NCBI GenBank assembly: GCA_964581095.1
Contig: CAZONK010000171.1
Span: 1 to 7,449, forward strand
DNA from: SZUA-230 sp964581095
GTDB lineage: Bacteria; Bacteroidota; Bacteroidia; Cytophagales; Cyclobacteriaceae
Direction: 5' to 3'
Length of the DNA stretch: 7,449 nucleotides
Position 1 is the stretch's first letter, and every line of letters begins with the position of its first letter. The translations under genes and the position numbers were made by a program. The notes beneath the pieces are model-generated. The model saw only the letters and a list, made by a program, of their open reading frames with translations, was not told where the DNA came from and made no database searches. This document shows positions 7,203 to 7,449 of this stretch, in pieces.

Positions 7203-7242
7203 ATTCAATCATTCAATCATTCAATCATTCAATCATTTTATC
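7203..7242. repeat. Octamer tandem repeat, ATTCAATC x4 plus one diverged unit
   Basis: Four perfect head-to-tail copies of ATTCAATC fill 7203-7234, followed by a diverged fifth unit ATTTTATC (7235-7242). The array abuts the stop codon of the minus-strand gene at 7241-7243, so it lies in the 3' untranslated region of that gene and downstream of the convergent metallopeptidase gene. Such short perfect arrays tend to vary in copy number by slippage. Confidence 0.9.
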
Positions 7243-7449
7243 ATTCAGAATAAGTAAACTTAGTTCCCTTAAACAGATTGGCATTAAGCGAGACATAGAA
7301 CACGTTGCTATCAAACCTTTTGTACAAAGTGTCATACACATCGGTCCTGTCAGGATTAAAAAATGAGTTTGGATAATATTGAAACTTGATATTAGCTCCC
7401 CTGTAAAATTGGATTCCTGCATGCACAGCAGTTTGAATCGTTCTAACCC
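7241..7449 (-). CDS. C-terminal end of an unrecognised protein, 5' part outside window
   Basis: On the minus strand a frame is open from the window edge to TGA at 7243-7241, giving 68 residues. A GTG at 7426-7424 is in frame, but the seven codons before it (VRTIQTA) continue the frame, so this is more likely the tail of a longer gene than a small protein. The residues have ordinary protein composition with alternating strand-like segments (AGIQFYRGANIKFQYYPN, FYVSLNANLFKG), which would suit the last strands of a beta-rich envelope protein. I do not recognise the family. The stop is followed directly by an in-frame TAA (TGATAA), and the octamer array begins at the same point. The gene converges on the metallopeptidase gene with 166 bp between stops. 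Its coding nature is inferred from the open frame and composition only. Confidence 0.6.
   Translation of the reverse strand, partial: VRTIQTAVHAGIQFYRGANIKFQYYPNSFFNPDRTDVYDTLYKRFDSNVFYVSLNANLFKGTKFTYSE

Noticed and set aside
7203..7242. CRISPR array
   Set aside because: The 8-bp units are contiguous with no spacers and no cas genes are present; it is a simple tandem repeat.
7148..7366. Plus-strand 72-residue frame through the octamer arrays
   Set aside because: Its sequence is a translation of the repeats and then the antisense of the better-supported minus-strand gene; the start is TTG.

Overview
The window looks like chromosomal DNA of a Bacteroidota species. The DNA is AT-rich, start codons lack clear Shine-Dalgarno sequences, and the recognisable families (DUF5686 outer-membrane protein, DUF2911 lipoprotein) are typical of that phylum. 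The sequence does not settle the class or genus; a Cytophagia- or Bacteroidia-like organism would fit. There is no transposase, integrase, phage gene, CRISPR array, rRNA or tRNA, so this reads as ordinary chromosome rather than an island.

Layout: (1) 1-2129, plus strand: the 3' part of a DUF5686 outer-membrane protein gene; the frame is open at the window edge. (2) 2130-2383: a convergent intergenic gap with a GC-rich structured element (2208-2308) and a hairpin terminator with a U-tract for the minus-strand genes. (3) 2384-4747, minus strand: a two-gene operon in which a YtcJ-type amidohydrolase lipoprotein is transcribed first, followed after 27 bp by a DUF2911 lipoprotein. (4) 4748-4858: a divergent promoter region with two perfect 10-bp palindromes. 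(5) 4859-5566, plus: a small outer-membrane beta-barrel protein of unknown role. (6) 5758-7074, plus: a lipoprotein with an HEGYPGHH motif, probably a zinc metallopeptidase related to DUF885. (7) 7075-7240: a convergent gap with two arrays of 8-bp tandem repeats. (8) 7241-7449, minus: the C-terminal end of an unrecognised protein that runs off the window.

The four genes with a visible N-terminus all encode exported proteins: three lipoproteins and one signal-peptidase-I-type barrel. The partial DUF5686 gene also belongs to an outer-membrane family. The window is therefore an envelope/periplasm neighbourhood with two predicted hydrolases (amidohydrolase and metallopeptidase). Only the amidohydrolase-DUF2911 pair is close enough to argue for co-transcription; a shared pathway for the rest is not shown. 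I see no clear new multi-gene system. The best leads are the structured element at 2208-2308, the octamer repeat arrays at 7143-7242 and the compact HEGYPGHH lipoprotein.
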